A DNA stretch of 64,000 nt. It comes from Nitrososphaera sp. GTDB taxonomy: Archaea; Thermoproteota; Nitrososphaeria; Nitrososphaerales; Nitrososphaeraceae. Of this stretch, positions 17,454-25,582 are shown piece by piece (the stretch's first letter is position 1; the number at the start of each line of letters is the position of its first letter). The DNA lies in the NCBI GenBank assembly GCA_039938515.1, contig JBDUUL010000015.1, forward strand, positions 269,209-333,208, written 5' to 3'. The notes under the pieces are model-generated. The model worked only from the letters and a program-made list of their open reading frames with translations. It had not been told where the DNA came from and ran no database searches. Both the position numbers and the translations under genes were made by a program.

Positions 17454-18716
17454 TTACGAGCCACTTACACAGGACTTTTTCTGGTAGTCCATGCCCTCCT
17501 TTATCATCTGATCAATTGTTTCAAAAGTTAAATCGGTCCACTTGGCCCAGACACCATTCGGATCATGTTTTCTCTGGATGGTTGTCACATTGCGCAGAGT
17601 TACTCCTCCTTGCAACAGTTCGCGGAATGTTCTGGCAGTCCCATCTCGTTTTTTGCTTGATGCATTTCGGTTGAGAATTGCAGCCAAAGCAGGTGCCGGC
17701 GCCCCACTGTCAGCTGCAAGTTGCATAAGGCTCTTTGACAGCGTAATCAAATCCGTGACTAGCATTCCCACTTTTTTGTCATAATCCGATCTGTCGCAAT
17801 AAATCAAGTCCTGCATCCTGTCCTTGACGCCATCGTGGTCGGTCGGCAGCGACGGGGTTTCTGAAGGCCATACATCGACGATGTACACTTCAAGGTCAGG
17901 AACTAAAGCCGCGTGTACTGTATTTGTCCAGTAATCCTGATGCGACTGTATGAGCTCTCGCAGGGGCGTATTGCTGACAAGCCATCCATCCCAGAAGTAT
18001 CTGCCGCTTGCCTGCTGGTAGTCGTAAATGAGCGGCACCGTGCAGCTCGCCAAAATGTGTTCCGGCCCCATTCCTGCAGGGTACTCCAAGTTTACGTCAG
18101 TGGGTTTGCACGTAACCGGATCGCAGTAATTGAAAGTCGATTTTAGAGTATAACTGTCAAATGTCACTGCTTGACCATACTGTGCCTCCGTTGCCACCGC
18201 AAGCAGCCTAGGCTCAGGGGGACTTGTCTTTAGTGGAAAGTTAATGAAAGGCGCTCCGTTGAAAGTGCTTTGTATAGCATTTGAAAGAGGAGTGTCGTCA
18301 TATTTGTACCACACATTGTTGGTGCTATCGCCGGGGGTATTGTCGTTGAACCTGGAGTCGGGCACAGGAATGGGAGGACTATATGTTGACGTAAGACCGG
18401 TAAAGAAAAACTGTTTCGTTGAATAGTATCTCCTTACGTCTTCTGGAAACAAAGGAACTCCGAAAGGGGTCGCGACTGCGGCTTTGTGGTACCAGTAATC
18501 CAAAACTCTGTCCGCTGCACCGTTCCAACTACCTGTCTGCTGAAAGTAGCTGACCAGAATTGCAGCATTAATGGCACCCGAGGATGTCGCAGCGATGATA
18601 TCAGGCTTGAGCCCTAGATTATCAAATAACCCCTTGATAACTCCTGCTTCATATGCTCCAAGAGCAGCACTTCCCTGAAGGATCAGAGCCGTCTGCACCG
18701 CTGGAGGAGCTGCCAT
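17454..18716 (-). CDS. Patatin-like phospholipase, copy 1
   Basis: The 420-residue protein has the patatin oxyanion-loop motif QGSAALGAYEAG at 14-25, with one Gly of the usual GGGxxG replaced by Ser/Ala. The nucleophile Ser45 is in AATSSGAINAA, where the first Gly of G-x-S-x-G is Ala. The catalytic Asp243 is in YFWDGWLVSNTPL. These keep the Ser-Asp dyad of lipid acyl hydrolases. There is no signal peptide. It is a distant paralogue of 23306-24712, sharing AYEAG, SNTPLRE and a similar C-terminal half. It is monocistronic on the minus strand. Substrate and role (membrane remodelling, signalling or defence) are open. Confidence 0.87.
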   Translation of the reverse strand: MAAPPAVQTALILQGSAALGAYEAGVIKGLFDNLGLKPDIIAATSSGAINAAILVSYFQQTGSWNGAADRVLDYWYHKAAVATPFGVPLFPEDVRRYYSTKQFFFTGLTSTYSPPIPVPDSRFNDNTPGDSTNNVWYKYDDTPLSNAIQSTFNGAPFINFPLKTSPPEPRLLAVATEAQYGQAVTFDSYTLKSTFNYCDPVTCKPTDVNLEYPAGMGPEHILASCTVPLIYDYQQASGRYFWDGWLVSNTPLRELIQSHQDYWTNTVHAALVPDLEVYIVDVWPSETPSLPTDHDGVKDRMQDLIYCDRSDYDKKVGMLVTDLITLSKSLMQLAADSGAPAPALAAILNRNASSKKRDGTARTFRELLQGGVTLRNVTTIQRKHDPNGVWAKWTDLTFETIDQMIKEGMDYQKKSCVSGS

Positions 18717-18899
18717 AGAATCTTGACATGCGCAGTAATTATTAAGTATAGTATAGGAAAAGCAGTCAATTATGGCCGCTGTTTCGAGGCTTTACAAGAC
18801 CCTATTTCAACGAATTTCAGGTTAGAGAATAACTCATCGCGAACTATTGAGTGGGCAGAGAGAATTATCGCTCCGACGATATGCCTGGGAGCTATTCTT

Positions 18900-19199
18900 T
18901 CAGGGTACTAGTCTAATTGCCCTTCCGTCGTCGACTACCAGCGAAACCCACTTGCCAATCCTTCGTTCCAATTCTGCCTGTAATGCAGGATTGTAGTCAT
19001 ACCTTCCATCAAGCTTGGTGGCGGCTTGCCAGAAAGACACGAAATATTGGAAGGCTGGAGGCACGGGCCCGGGGTTCGTCAAGAAGCGGTAAAAGGCAGG
19101 CTGATCCGACTCTACTGGCCCTTCGATTACGAGCCTGTTTGTGGCAGGGTTTATCGACTTGAGCATCCCGGTGACTGATATCATTACCACGCTAATCAA
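18900..19199 (-). CDS. Hypothetical protein, 99 aa or shorter
   Basis: The frame encodes up to 99 residues; the likely start is one of the early Met codons (MISVTGMLKSINPATNRLVI). The centre is rich in Pro and aromatic residues (QPAFYRFLTNPGPVPPAFQY) and the end has KWVSLVVDDGRAIRLV, which could be beta strands. No family is recognised. It lies between the first patatin and the alpha/beta hydrolase, on the same strand as both. Confidence 0.6.
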   Translation of the reverse strand: MISVVMISVTGMLKSINPATNRLVIEGPVESDQPAFYRFLTNPGPVPPAFQYFVSFWQAATKLDGRYDYNPALQAELERRIGKWVSLVVDDGRAIRLVP

Positions 19200-19394
19200 C
19201 TTGGTACGGTTTCATATAAAGAATCTCAGGGAGCGATACAGTTGCTGCCACGCAGTACATTTTGACACTGGTTCCGGCATTTCTTTGCCTTCTGCCCGTA
19301 TCATACAGGTTCGTACAGCACTATAATGAATCGTGATAAAATACGACAAATAGCCATTAGCGCACTGCGCAATCGAATTACTGTTTATCGGCCG

Positions 19395-20282
19395 CTAGCT
19401 GTGACGCAAAAACTGCTTCACAACCTCACAGAACACGGCAGGCTTTTCTGAAAACGGCGCGTGGCCTGCATCGTCTATTACAACGAGTCTTGAATCCCTG
19501 ATTGACTGGTGGAAAATGTTGCAATACGGCTCTAGTGGAATAAGCTTGTCCTGCGACCCCCAGATTAACAGAGTCTTGCTGGCAATCTGTTCAAGTCTTT
19601 GTTTTCCAAGCTGAGTGCTGACGCTATTATCGTATGCAGCGACAAATGCCTCTCTCGCGCCCTGCAACCCAAGACGGTATATGAACCCGTCTACCAGCGC
19701 ATCAGGTATCCTCACAGGATTTGCGACCAGCTGTTCGAGAACTGGCCGTACTGTCTGCCGTGTCGGGTTCAGAGCCGCCGCAAGGTACTGCTTGAGCAGG
19801 GGAGTTGGACCATCAAGCATTCCTGACGTGTCAACCAGTACCAGTTTGTCAACCAATTCCCTATTTTGAACCGCCACCTCGGCGGCGATATACCCGCCAA
19901 GTGAATGTCCCACAAGAGTTGTCCGTCTGTCTTCAAAACCTAAACTGCGCAAAAATTGAACTACAAACCGGGCAAAGTCTTGAATGGTGTATTCCATGGC
20001 ACCCCCCGGGCTGGGCTTGTCACTCAGTCCAAAGCCTGGCAGGTCTATTGCAAGGGTGTGATAGTGGAATGATAATGCAAGGGGGATGTCAAGCCACCTG
20101 TCCGCGGAAGAGCCGAGCCCGTGAATAAACAATACATGACCCTGTGTGTCAGGACCGGACTCAAAATAATGTGTCTTGATCCCGTCGACTGTCGTAATGT
20201 GCTCCTGTGGAACTTTGACGATTGAATTGCTGTGACCCCGTGTTGCCAGCGTGCCGGAATTATCTCGAGCCATTTCATGCAT
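19395..20282 (-). CDS. Alpha/beta hydrolase
   Basis: The 295-residue protein has the full hydrolase fold. The oxyanion loop is LFIHGLGSSADRW, the nucleophile Ser127 is in LVGHSLGGYIAAE, Asp245 is in LIWGSQDKLIPLEP and His274 is in VIDDAGHAPFSEKP. A cap domain spans about 150-225. This is the layout of carboxylesterase, C-C hydrolase and lipase families; the substrate is unknown. No signal peptide is present, although the first 20 residues are extra. Start codons at residues 1 and 4 are both possible. Confidence 0.92.
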   Translation of the reverse strand: MHEMARDNSGTLATRGHSNSIVKVPQEHITTVDGIKTHYFESGPDTQGHVLFIHGLGSSADRWLDIPLALSFHYHTLAIDLPGFGLSDKPSPGGAMEYTIQDFARFVVQFLRSLGFEDRRTTLVGHSLGGYIAAEVAVQNRELVDKLVLVDTSGMLDGPTPLLKQYLAAALNPTRQTVRPVLEQLVANPVRIPDALVDGFIYRLGLQGAREAFVAAYDNSVSTQLGKQRLEQIASKTLLIWGSQDKLIPLEPYCNIFHQSIRDSRLVVIDDAGHAPFSEKPAVFCEVVKQFLRHS

Positions 20283-20453
20283 GCTTGAGCTATCGGATAG
20301 ACGTAAGCGTTGCTTTTAAAATTTTGAAAGCATGCGCCCGGCTAAACGGTCGTTCATTGTAGCTTTCCGAGTAAAGAAAGAGAAAATGGACTGGAGAAAA
20401 TGAAGTCTGTTGGTTTACTTAAATAAAACGAATGTTAACCCAATCCGAGCCCA

Positions 20454-21308
20454 TTGAGCCGCGTTCCAAAATCTATCGCATTCCATTCATACAAGGGCGG
20501 AACCGGAAAGACGACTCTGGCCTGCAACCTGGCCGCCCTTCTGGCGACTCGGGGCTACAAAGTTTCCATGCTGGACCTTGACGTGTATGCTCCGAGCCTT
20601 CAGGCCTACTTTGCACACACACCCAAAAGGTGGATTAACGACCTGCTCCTCGGCGACGCAGACGTTTCCCAGGTCATGGTCGACATGACGCCTGCCATCA
20701 GCGGTCTTGGCGCGGACAAGGTCGGCAAGTTGTGGGTAGGATTTTCAAACCCCCAGAAGGAGGAAATCTTCAAGGTCGATAGCGGCCTTGGCAAGGACGA
20801 GAAGCCGAAGCTCAAGCTGCTAAGCAAGTTCATCCAGCTCCGCGAGAGCCTGATTTCGGATTTTGATTCTGATTTTATCCTCATCGACACAAGCCCGGGC
20901 ATAAGGTTCTGGTCGATCAACTCGCTTGCAATAGCTGACATTCTCCTGCTTACGCTCAAGTTCGGCGAACTTGACATAGACGGCACAAGAAGGATGGCTG
21001 CAGAGCTTTACAGGGCATTTGAGGAATTTGGCGCAAAACCATTCCTTCTCTTAAACAGGGTGAACGGCTACTGCGTTCCCCATCCTTCCTTCCAGAGGAC
21101 AAAACAAGGCGATACGGCCGTGCCCGCACAGTTTGAAGAAACGGAGCCGGGCGCCAGCCTTTCGCGCGAAATCGGGATGGACATGATCTCTGCCATTCCG
21201 TGCTACTGTGACATCCAGTTTGACAAAAAGGAGTTTCTCACCGTCCTGCGCCACAGAAATCATCCGTTCGCGGAAAAACTCGAACAGCTGGCGGCACGGT
21301 TCTCGTAG
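20454..21308 (+). CDS. MinD/ParA-type ATPase
   Basis: The 284-residue product (TTG start) opens with SIAFHSYKGGTGKTTLACNL, whose KGGTGKTT (14-21) is the deviant Walker A of the ParA/MinD family. The Walker A' region is VSMLDLDVYAPSLQAYF and the Walker B-like strand FILIDTSPGIRFWSINSLAI. The C-terminal half (GAKPFLLLNRVNGYCVPHPS) is typical of the fold, with an unusual Cys/His-containing insert. Such ATPases position cargo, or load and insert factors, in an ATP-dependent dimer cycle. It heads a co-directional set of five genes ending with a patatin, with a TATA-like CTTAAATAAA about 35 bp upstream. No ParB or MinE partner is apparent. Confidence 0.88.
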   Translation: MSRVPKSIAFHSYKGGTGKTTLACNLAALLATRGYKVSMLDLDVYAPSLQAYFAHTPKRWINDLLLGDADVSQVMVDMTPAISGLGADKVGKLWVGFSNPQKEEIFKVDSGLGKDEKPKLKLLSKFIQLRESLISDFDSDFILIDTSPGIRFWSINSLAIADILLLTLKFGELDIDGTRRMAAELYRAFEEFGAKPFLLLNRVNGYCVPHPSFQRTKQGDTAVPAQFEETEPGASLSREIGMDMISAIPCYCDIQFDKKEFLTVLRHRNHPFAEKLEQLAARFS

Positions 21309-21309
21309 T

Positions 21310-21486
21310 TCAGTGATAGCTGGAAAGAAAGTCTTTGCCGTAAACCCGGTAGAGCTTTTTGAACGTGACCTGGCAAATAGTCTTGTCGAATACGTACTCG
21401 ACTCCGTCCAAGGTCTCTACCAGCGCGCCTGAGGCAGGCTCCCTGCCGCACAAAATACACTTCTTGTCGTTTGTTGTTAGCGAAAT
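21310..21486 (-). CDS. TRASH/YHS-like small zinc protein, start unresolved
   Basis: The minus-strand frame reads DKKCILCGREPASGALVETL, then DGVEYVFDKTICQVTFKKLY and RVYGKDFLSSYH to TGA. The C-x2-C...C arrangement with a FD-x3-C-x2-xFKKLY end is that of TRASH/YHS metal-binding domains. The frame is open to a TGA at 21493-21495, but no ATG or GTG precedes the first Cys; ATT at 21484 or an internal TTG are the only near candidates. Its stop nearly abuts the stop of the ATPase gene (convergent). Metal sensing or trafficking is the family role. Confidence 0.6.
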   Translation of the reverse strand: MSLTTNDKKCILCGREPASGALVETLDGVEYVFDKTICQVTFKKLYRVYGKDFLSSYH

Positions 21487-21630
21487 TTCTGGTCAGCTAT
21501 TATCCTATCCTGCAATACTTAATTTTTAGCGTGTGCTGCCTCGCATTCTGTGCATTTGAAAAATATCAGATGCACACTATGCACTGCCGTTTTGGTCAAC
21601 TATTTTATCAAAACCTCCATTACAGGTATC

Positions 21631-22107
21631 ATGAGTCTATTCCGGCTCGCAAATGAAGATTCAAAGATTAACCAAGGTGGTAAGGCAGGCAGCCAGTTTG
21701 ACATCGGGGTTTATCGCGACCCCCAGGTACTAGTCGACGGACCAAATCCCGCAATGCCCCAGAGGGACACAAGTTTAGCGCTTGATTACCTGAACCCGCC
21801 AGAGATAGACGCCAAGTTTCAATCCCTGCTAGTCAAGGCGAGGTGCGCGTGCGAAAAATCAAAGGTTGAATTCCGGGTCCTCTCAACTGTCCAGCGAAAA
21901 TTCGTCACGCACTACCGCTGCCCCCAGTGTGGTCTGCTGCCGCTATACCATCTGGACCTCACCCATCCAAAAAGGGTCCGCTGCGGCAAATGCAGGCACA
22001 CAGTCCCGCTCAGAAATAACGGCAAGTACGGCAGGCTGAGAAAGGAAATAGCAATTGAGCTGTGGCTTGCAGGACAGGAGCGTGGAGAGCATTACCACCG
22101 GAAGTGA
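21631..22107 (+). CDS. Zinc-ribbon protein of the ATPase-patatin cluster
   Basis: From the ATG at 21631 the product is 158 residues. After a polar N-terminal third, residues 70-135 carry a zinc ribbon with CACEKS, HYRCPQCGLLPLYHLD and RVRCGKCRHTVPL, then a basic helix (KYGRLRKEIAIELWLAGQER). It overlaps the frame of the next gene (22055 or a later start). The zinc ribbon may bind nucleic acid or protein. The family is not recognised. Confidence 0.72.
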   Translation: MSLFRLANEDSKINQGGKAGSQFDIGVYRDPQVLVDGPNPAMPQRDTSLALDYLNPPEIDAKFQSLLVKARCACEKSKVEFRVLSTVQRKFVTHYRCPQCGLLPLYHLDLTHPKRVRCGKCRHTVPLRNNGKYGRLRKEIAIELWLAGQERGEHYHRK

Positions 22108-22369
22108 AGAAGCGCTGCTTGAAGCTCTTAACCTGGAGCTGTCAAAGCTTGGCGATTCGCCTCTGCACGGCGAGATTACACTTGCCTGCTCGTTTTACGT
22201 AATGCCAAACGGGATCAAGTGCTGCAACGTCCAGGTCCTGTGCAGTTCCGGGTGCGGACACCTCATAGTGGCTCTTGACGACGAGGCCGAGCTTTTGAAC
22301 CGGCTGGCCCTAGTGATAAAAGGGATACTGGAGCGGCCAGCCGTTCTGGATTCTCCGCTGCGCTGCTAG
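22055..22369 (+). CDS. Small hypothetical protein of the cluster
   Basis: The frame gives up to 104 residues from a TTG; a GTG at 22081 (VESITTGSEEALLEALNLEL) would also serve and reduces overlap with the preceding gene. It has a helix, a beta-rich middle with three Cys (CSFYVMPNGIKCCNVQVLCS, then SGCGHLIVAL) and a helical end. Overlap with both neighbours indicates translational coupling in an operon. Function unknown. Confidence 0.62.
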   Translation: MSCGLQDRSVESITTGSEEALLEALNLELSKLGDSPLHGEITLACSFYVMPNGIKCCNVQVLCSSGCGHLIVALDDEAELLNRLALVIKGILERPAVLDSPLRC

Positions 22370-22387
22370 GCGCGGGGAGGATCGGGA

Positions 22388-23254
22388 TTGGTTAAATATT
22401 TGCGCCCGGCTAGAAATTTAAAGGCCAGGATTTTGAGTTCAGGCGATTACGCTGCGAGCAGGACGCATGCTCTGCCTTTGGTATTTCGGGGAAGGGAGGG
22501 CAGGCTCAACGCGCGCATAATCCGGTTTCTGGCCCTCAACGGGCCTTCGCTTATCTACTCGGTCTCAAAATTCCTGTCCGACACCTCCAAAACAAGAATC
22601 CATTATCCCACGATTAACAGGAGAATGCACGATCTGCTAAACCAGAACTACCTGCAGAAAGCCGGCGCCAAGAGCACAAAGACCGGGGTCATGGCCGACC
22701 TATACGCCACTACCATACGGGGCGACTTTGCCGCATTTGTGGATCTTGCTGAAGGAGACGACAGATTAGTCGACCTGTCCCCAAGTCAAGCGCGGCAGAT
22801 TATAGACGCCGCATCAAAGAGGCACGGGTCTCCTTTTCTTCTCCTTGAGCACATATCCAAGGACAGCTCGGCAGGCAGTAGCCTTGTGGGCACGCTCCTG
22901 GTTCCGGAAATTGCCAAAAGCGTCAAGAACGGCTATCTGAATCTTGAGGCAACCGACGACTCGATAATGTGCAGCTCGTTTGCCTCAGTCGTGGCCCGGG
23001 CAGTAATGGGTATGATGATAAAATCCGGCATTGAGGCTAACCCTCAAATTGGCTCAAAAGAAGGTGGCCAGTACGCCAAAATATTGCTTCGATGCGTCGA
23101 CAGGATGCTGGCTGAAGACCGCGTTCCGGCCAACGAAAACGGAAAAGACGGTTCCTTTTCAGAACACCTTACTCCGGTTCCCATGCGCTGGGCAAAAGAA
23201 CTCAAGGTGTTTCTGAGACTGAGCGCAGTAAGTCTTGACCGCGGAATGGATTAG
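22388..23254 (+). CDS. Winged-helix N-terminal protein of the cluster
   Basis: The 288-residue product (TTG start) has, at about 38-110, a winged-helix domain: RIIRFLALNGPSLIYSVSKF, then IHYPTINRRMHDLLNQNYLQ and a wing (KAGAKSTKTGVMADLYATTI). The C-terminal 170 residues are helical (LSPSQARQIIDAASKRHGSP, MCSSFASVVARAVMGMMIK) and unrecognised. It lies 18 bp after the previous gene and 51 bp before the patatin, on the same strand. It may regulate the unit or bind DNA as part of it. Confidence 0.7.
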   Translation: MVKYLRPARNLKARILSSGDYAASRTHALPLVFRGREGRLNARIIRFLALNGPSLIYSVSKFLSDTSKTRIHYPTINRRMHDLLNQNYLQKAGAKSTKTGVMADLYATTIRGDFAAFVDLAEGDDRLVDLSPSQARQIIDAASKRHGSPFLLLEHISKDSSAGSSLVGTLLVPEIAKSVKNGYLNLEATDDSIMCSSFASVVARAVMGMMIKSGIEANPQIGSKEGGQYAKILLRCVDRMLAEDRVPANENGKDGSFSEHLTPVPMRWAKELKVFLRLSAVSLDRGMD

Positions 23255-23305
23255 GCTATGACGGTTGCGGAAATGCACAAATAATTCTCATAACATCTAG
23301 GGTCA

Positions 23306-24712
23306 ATGGCTCCAATCCCCAAGAGACAGCGCGTCTTTATCATGCAGGGCGGAGGCGCTCTCGGTGCTTATGAGGCCGGAATCTTTGAGGTTATTTCTTC
23401 AAGAATCAAAAGGAAAGATCCAAACTGGAAGACCACACTTTTTGATGTAGTCGCGGGCGCTTCCATCGGCGCGATTAACGCCACAGTCCTTGTAGACCAC
23501 TACCAGAAAAGCAAGAGCTGGGAAGGGTCAGCAGAGTCGCTTCTGCAATCGTGGAACCAGTTAAAGAACAACACCTGGGTGGACTATGGCCACAACCCCG
23601 CAGCCCGCGCCATGTTTGAGAGCATGTGGAATTTCATGGACAAAATGAACCCGGCGCTTGCTCATCCGGAAGGCGCGCGGAGGTACTGGTCTTGGGTGCA
23701 GCTGGCAAACACGCCTTACATGGGCGCAAAGAATCTGTCCTGGACTATACCAAAGTTTGACTACAAGTTCCTCGACGCCAACCCCTTTGATTCCGCGTGG
23801 CTGGGCTACGACTATGCGCCGCTAAGGTCGTTTCTTTCAGAAAACGTAAACTTTCCGATAAAAAACCAATTTGGAGAAGGCCCAAGGTTGCTTCTGGTCG
23901 GAGTGGATGTTCAGGACTGCACCGAGGCCGTGGCTTTTGACAGCTACCCAAGGGATGCAAACGAATGGTATTCAAGCTATGCCCGCAGCGACGGCGGACT
24001 CTACAAGGTAAAGTACGACGGAATCGGGCTGGACCAGCTGCTGGCATCATGCATGTTCCCCTACTCCCTTTATCACCCCCGTATGGTGGACCAAAATACC
24101 GGAAAGGAGAGGACTTTCTGGGATGGAGCCTTCCTTAGCAACACGCCGCTGCGTGAGGTGCTCCAGCGCCACAGGGACTACTGGCTACGGTATTTCGAGA
24201 TGCACAAGATGGACTATGACCGGGGCGCCGACGAAAAAGCAGGCAAGCCAAGAGTGCCGGACCTTGATGTGTACATCGTCAACCTGTACCCTTCAACAGA
24301 GGACCAGGTTCCGGCCGACCTTGATGCCATCAGGGACCGAGAGATTGACATCAAGTTCCATGACCGGACAAAGTACGACGAGCAGGTTGCGCACCTGGTC
24401 TCCGATTATATCAACCTGGTCCAGGATTTTATCGCGCTTGCCAGAAGCAAAAAGGCGGCGCAGTCAGAAATCGATTCCATCCTGAACAAGGACCGGAAAC
24501 TGCGCAGCGAAGACAGGGCAGGGCATAGCAGGAGAAACTACCGCGAGCTGTTGGAAGGAAGGTTTGAGGTCAACGTTGTAAGGATTGACAGGCAAGACGA
24601 TGGGAACACGATTTTCGGCAAGCATGCCGATTTTTCGGCGACCACGATTGACAGCCTCATTGAAGCGGGAAGAAGGGACGCAAACAGGATACCGGATGCC
24701 GAAATAGTATAA
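23306..24712 (+). CDS. Patatin-like phospholipase, copy 2
   Basis: The 468-residue protein carries all patatin motifs: the oxyanion loop MQGGGALGAYEAG (13-25), the nucleophile Ser53 in VVAGASIGAINA and the catalytic Asp near 273 in TFWDGAFLSNTPLRE. There is no signal peptide, so it acts inside the cell or at the inner membrane face. It is a paralogue of 17454-18716, and here the motifs are canonical. It is the last gene of the cluster that starts with the MinD-like ATPase. Patatins hydrolyse phospholipid acyl chains, and some bacterial ones are toxins or anti-phage effectors; whether this one is so is only a hypothesis from the context. Confidence 0.9.
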   Translation: MAPIPKRQRVFIMQGGGALGAYEAGIFEVISSRIKRKDPNWKTTLFDVVAGASIGAINATVLVDHYQKSKSWEGSAESLLQSWNQLKNNTWVDYGHNPAARAMFESMWNFMDKMNPALAHPEGARRYWSWVQLANTPYMGAKNLSWTIPKFDYKFLDANPFDSAWLGYDYAPLRSFLSENVNFPIKNQFGEGPRLLLVGVDVQDCTEAVAFDSYPRDANEWYSSYARSDGGLYKVKYDGIGLDQLLASCMFPYSLYHPRMVDQNTGKERTFWDGAFLSNTPLREVLQRHRDYWLRYFEMHKMDYDRGADEKAGKPRVPDLDVYIVNLYPSTEDQVPADLDAIRDREIDIKFHDRTKYDEQVAHLVSDYINLVQDFIALARSKKAAQSEIDSILNKDRKLRSEDRAGHSRRNYRELLEGRFEVNVVRIDRQDDGNTIFGKHADFSATTIDSLIEAGRRDANRIPDAEIV

Positions 24713-24792
24713 TCCAATAGAATCTGGGCGTCGCCAGAACGTCAAGCAGAGTCGCGAGGACTCTTTAATTACGCTAGGCTCGTAACCAGAGC

Positions 24793-25062
24793 ATGAAAGG
24801 TGAACAGGTGCAGTGCACGCACCTAAAGACCGTGAACCAGAGCATCAAGGGAAACACCAAGGGCTGCGAGGAATGCGAGAAAATCGGTTCAACGTGGGTC
24901 CACCTGAGGCTATGCCTGACATGCGGCCACGTCGGATGCTGCGATTCGTCGCCTAACAAGCACGGAACAAAACACTTCCACCAAACGAATCACCCCATTA
25001 TCAAGTCCTACGAGCCGGGCGAAGACTGGGAATGGTGCTACATCGACAAGGTTTATTTGTAA
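24793..25062 (+). CDS. UBP-type zinc-finger protein, copy 1
   Basis: The 89-residue product is almost entirely a ZnF-UBP domain: CTHLKTV, GCEECEKIGSTWVHLRLCLT, CGHVGCCDSSPNKHGTKHFH and HPIIKSYEPGEDWEWCYID. All expected Cys and His zinc ligands are present. In eukaryotes the fold binds the free C-terminal Gly-Gly of ubiquitin; stand-alone prokaryotic copies exist and their ligand is not established. A close paralogue lies at 33901-34179. No ubiquitin-like gene is seen in the window. Confidence 0.93.
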   Translation: MKGEQVQCTHLKTVNQSIKGNTKGCEECEKIGSTWVHLRLCLTCGHVGCCDSSPNKHGTKHFHQTNHPIIKSYEPGEDWEWCYIDKVYL

Positions 25063-25166
25063 AATGGGAGTGCTCTACCGCTCTTCCTTTTTGAAATGCC
25101 AAGTTTGTGTGGGATCCAAAGCAACATCTCTAAAAGGATAAAAAGCCTGGCTCCCCGGTGCACAAC

Positions 25167-25505
25167 ATGAGCCGGATAACGGACGAGTACATGCGTGAAA
25201 TGCTGGCCAAGTGCAGGCCCTATACCCTTGTGATATTGCACAAGACACCAAAGCTCGCCGAGCCGGGAATTGACAGGGTTATCTGGGAGCACGGCAGAAG
25301 GAATTTTGAACTAAGAAGGGACGGCAAACTTCACATTGTATGCCCTGTCAGGGACGAGACTAACACCGCCGGCATCTGCGTCTTTTCTGCCGACCCAGTC
25401 GAGACGAAAAGCATCATGGAAGGGGACCCTGCGGTAAGAGCTGGTGTTCTGACCTTTGAAATCCACCCGACCATAAGCTTTCCTGGCTCCTATCTCCCTG
25501 GCTAG
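25167..25505 (+). CDS. YCII-related protein
   Basis: From the ATG at 25167 the product is 112 residues. The layout (YTLVILHKTPKLAEPGIDRV, IWEHGRRNFELRRDGKLHIV, GICVFSADPVETKSIMEGDP AV, GVLTFEIHPTISFPGSY) fits the YCII ferredoxin-like fold, with the conserved His in EHGRRNFEL and the AD-x(6)-MEGDPAV motif. Family members are small enzymes or dimerisation domains; the chemistry here is unknown. It is monocistronic, followed by the DNA methyltransferase. Confidence 0.75.
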   Translation: MSRITDEYMREMLAKCRPYTLVILHKTPKLAEPGIDRVIWEHGRRNFELRRDGKLHIVCPVRDETNTAGICVFSADPVETKSIMEGDPAVRAGVLTFEIHPTISFPGSYLPG

Positions 25506-25582
25506 TCAACCCGTACTATCTAGTCAAGTCTCGAAAAAAGTTAAATCATAAGCGGCATTGACCATCAAGTAGCTCCTCACGC

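Noticed and set aside
17542..18426. Plus-strand frames across the first patatin
   Set aside because: They are antisense shadows of a well-supported gene.
20454..21308. Nitrogenase-iron-protein or plasmid ParA with ParB partner
   Set aside because: Only the general MinD/ParA motifs are present; no ParB-like gene, no Fe-S Cys pair of nitrogenase reductase.
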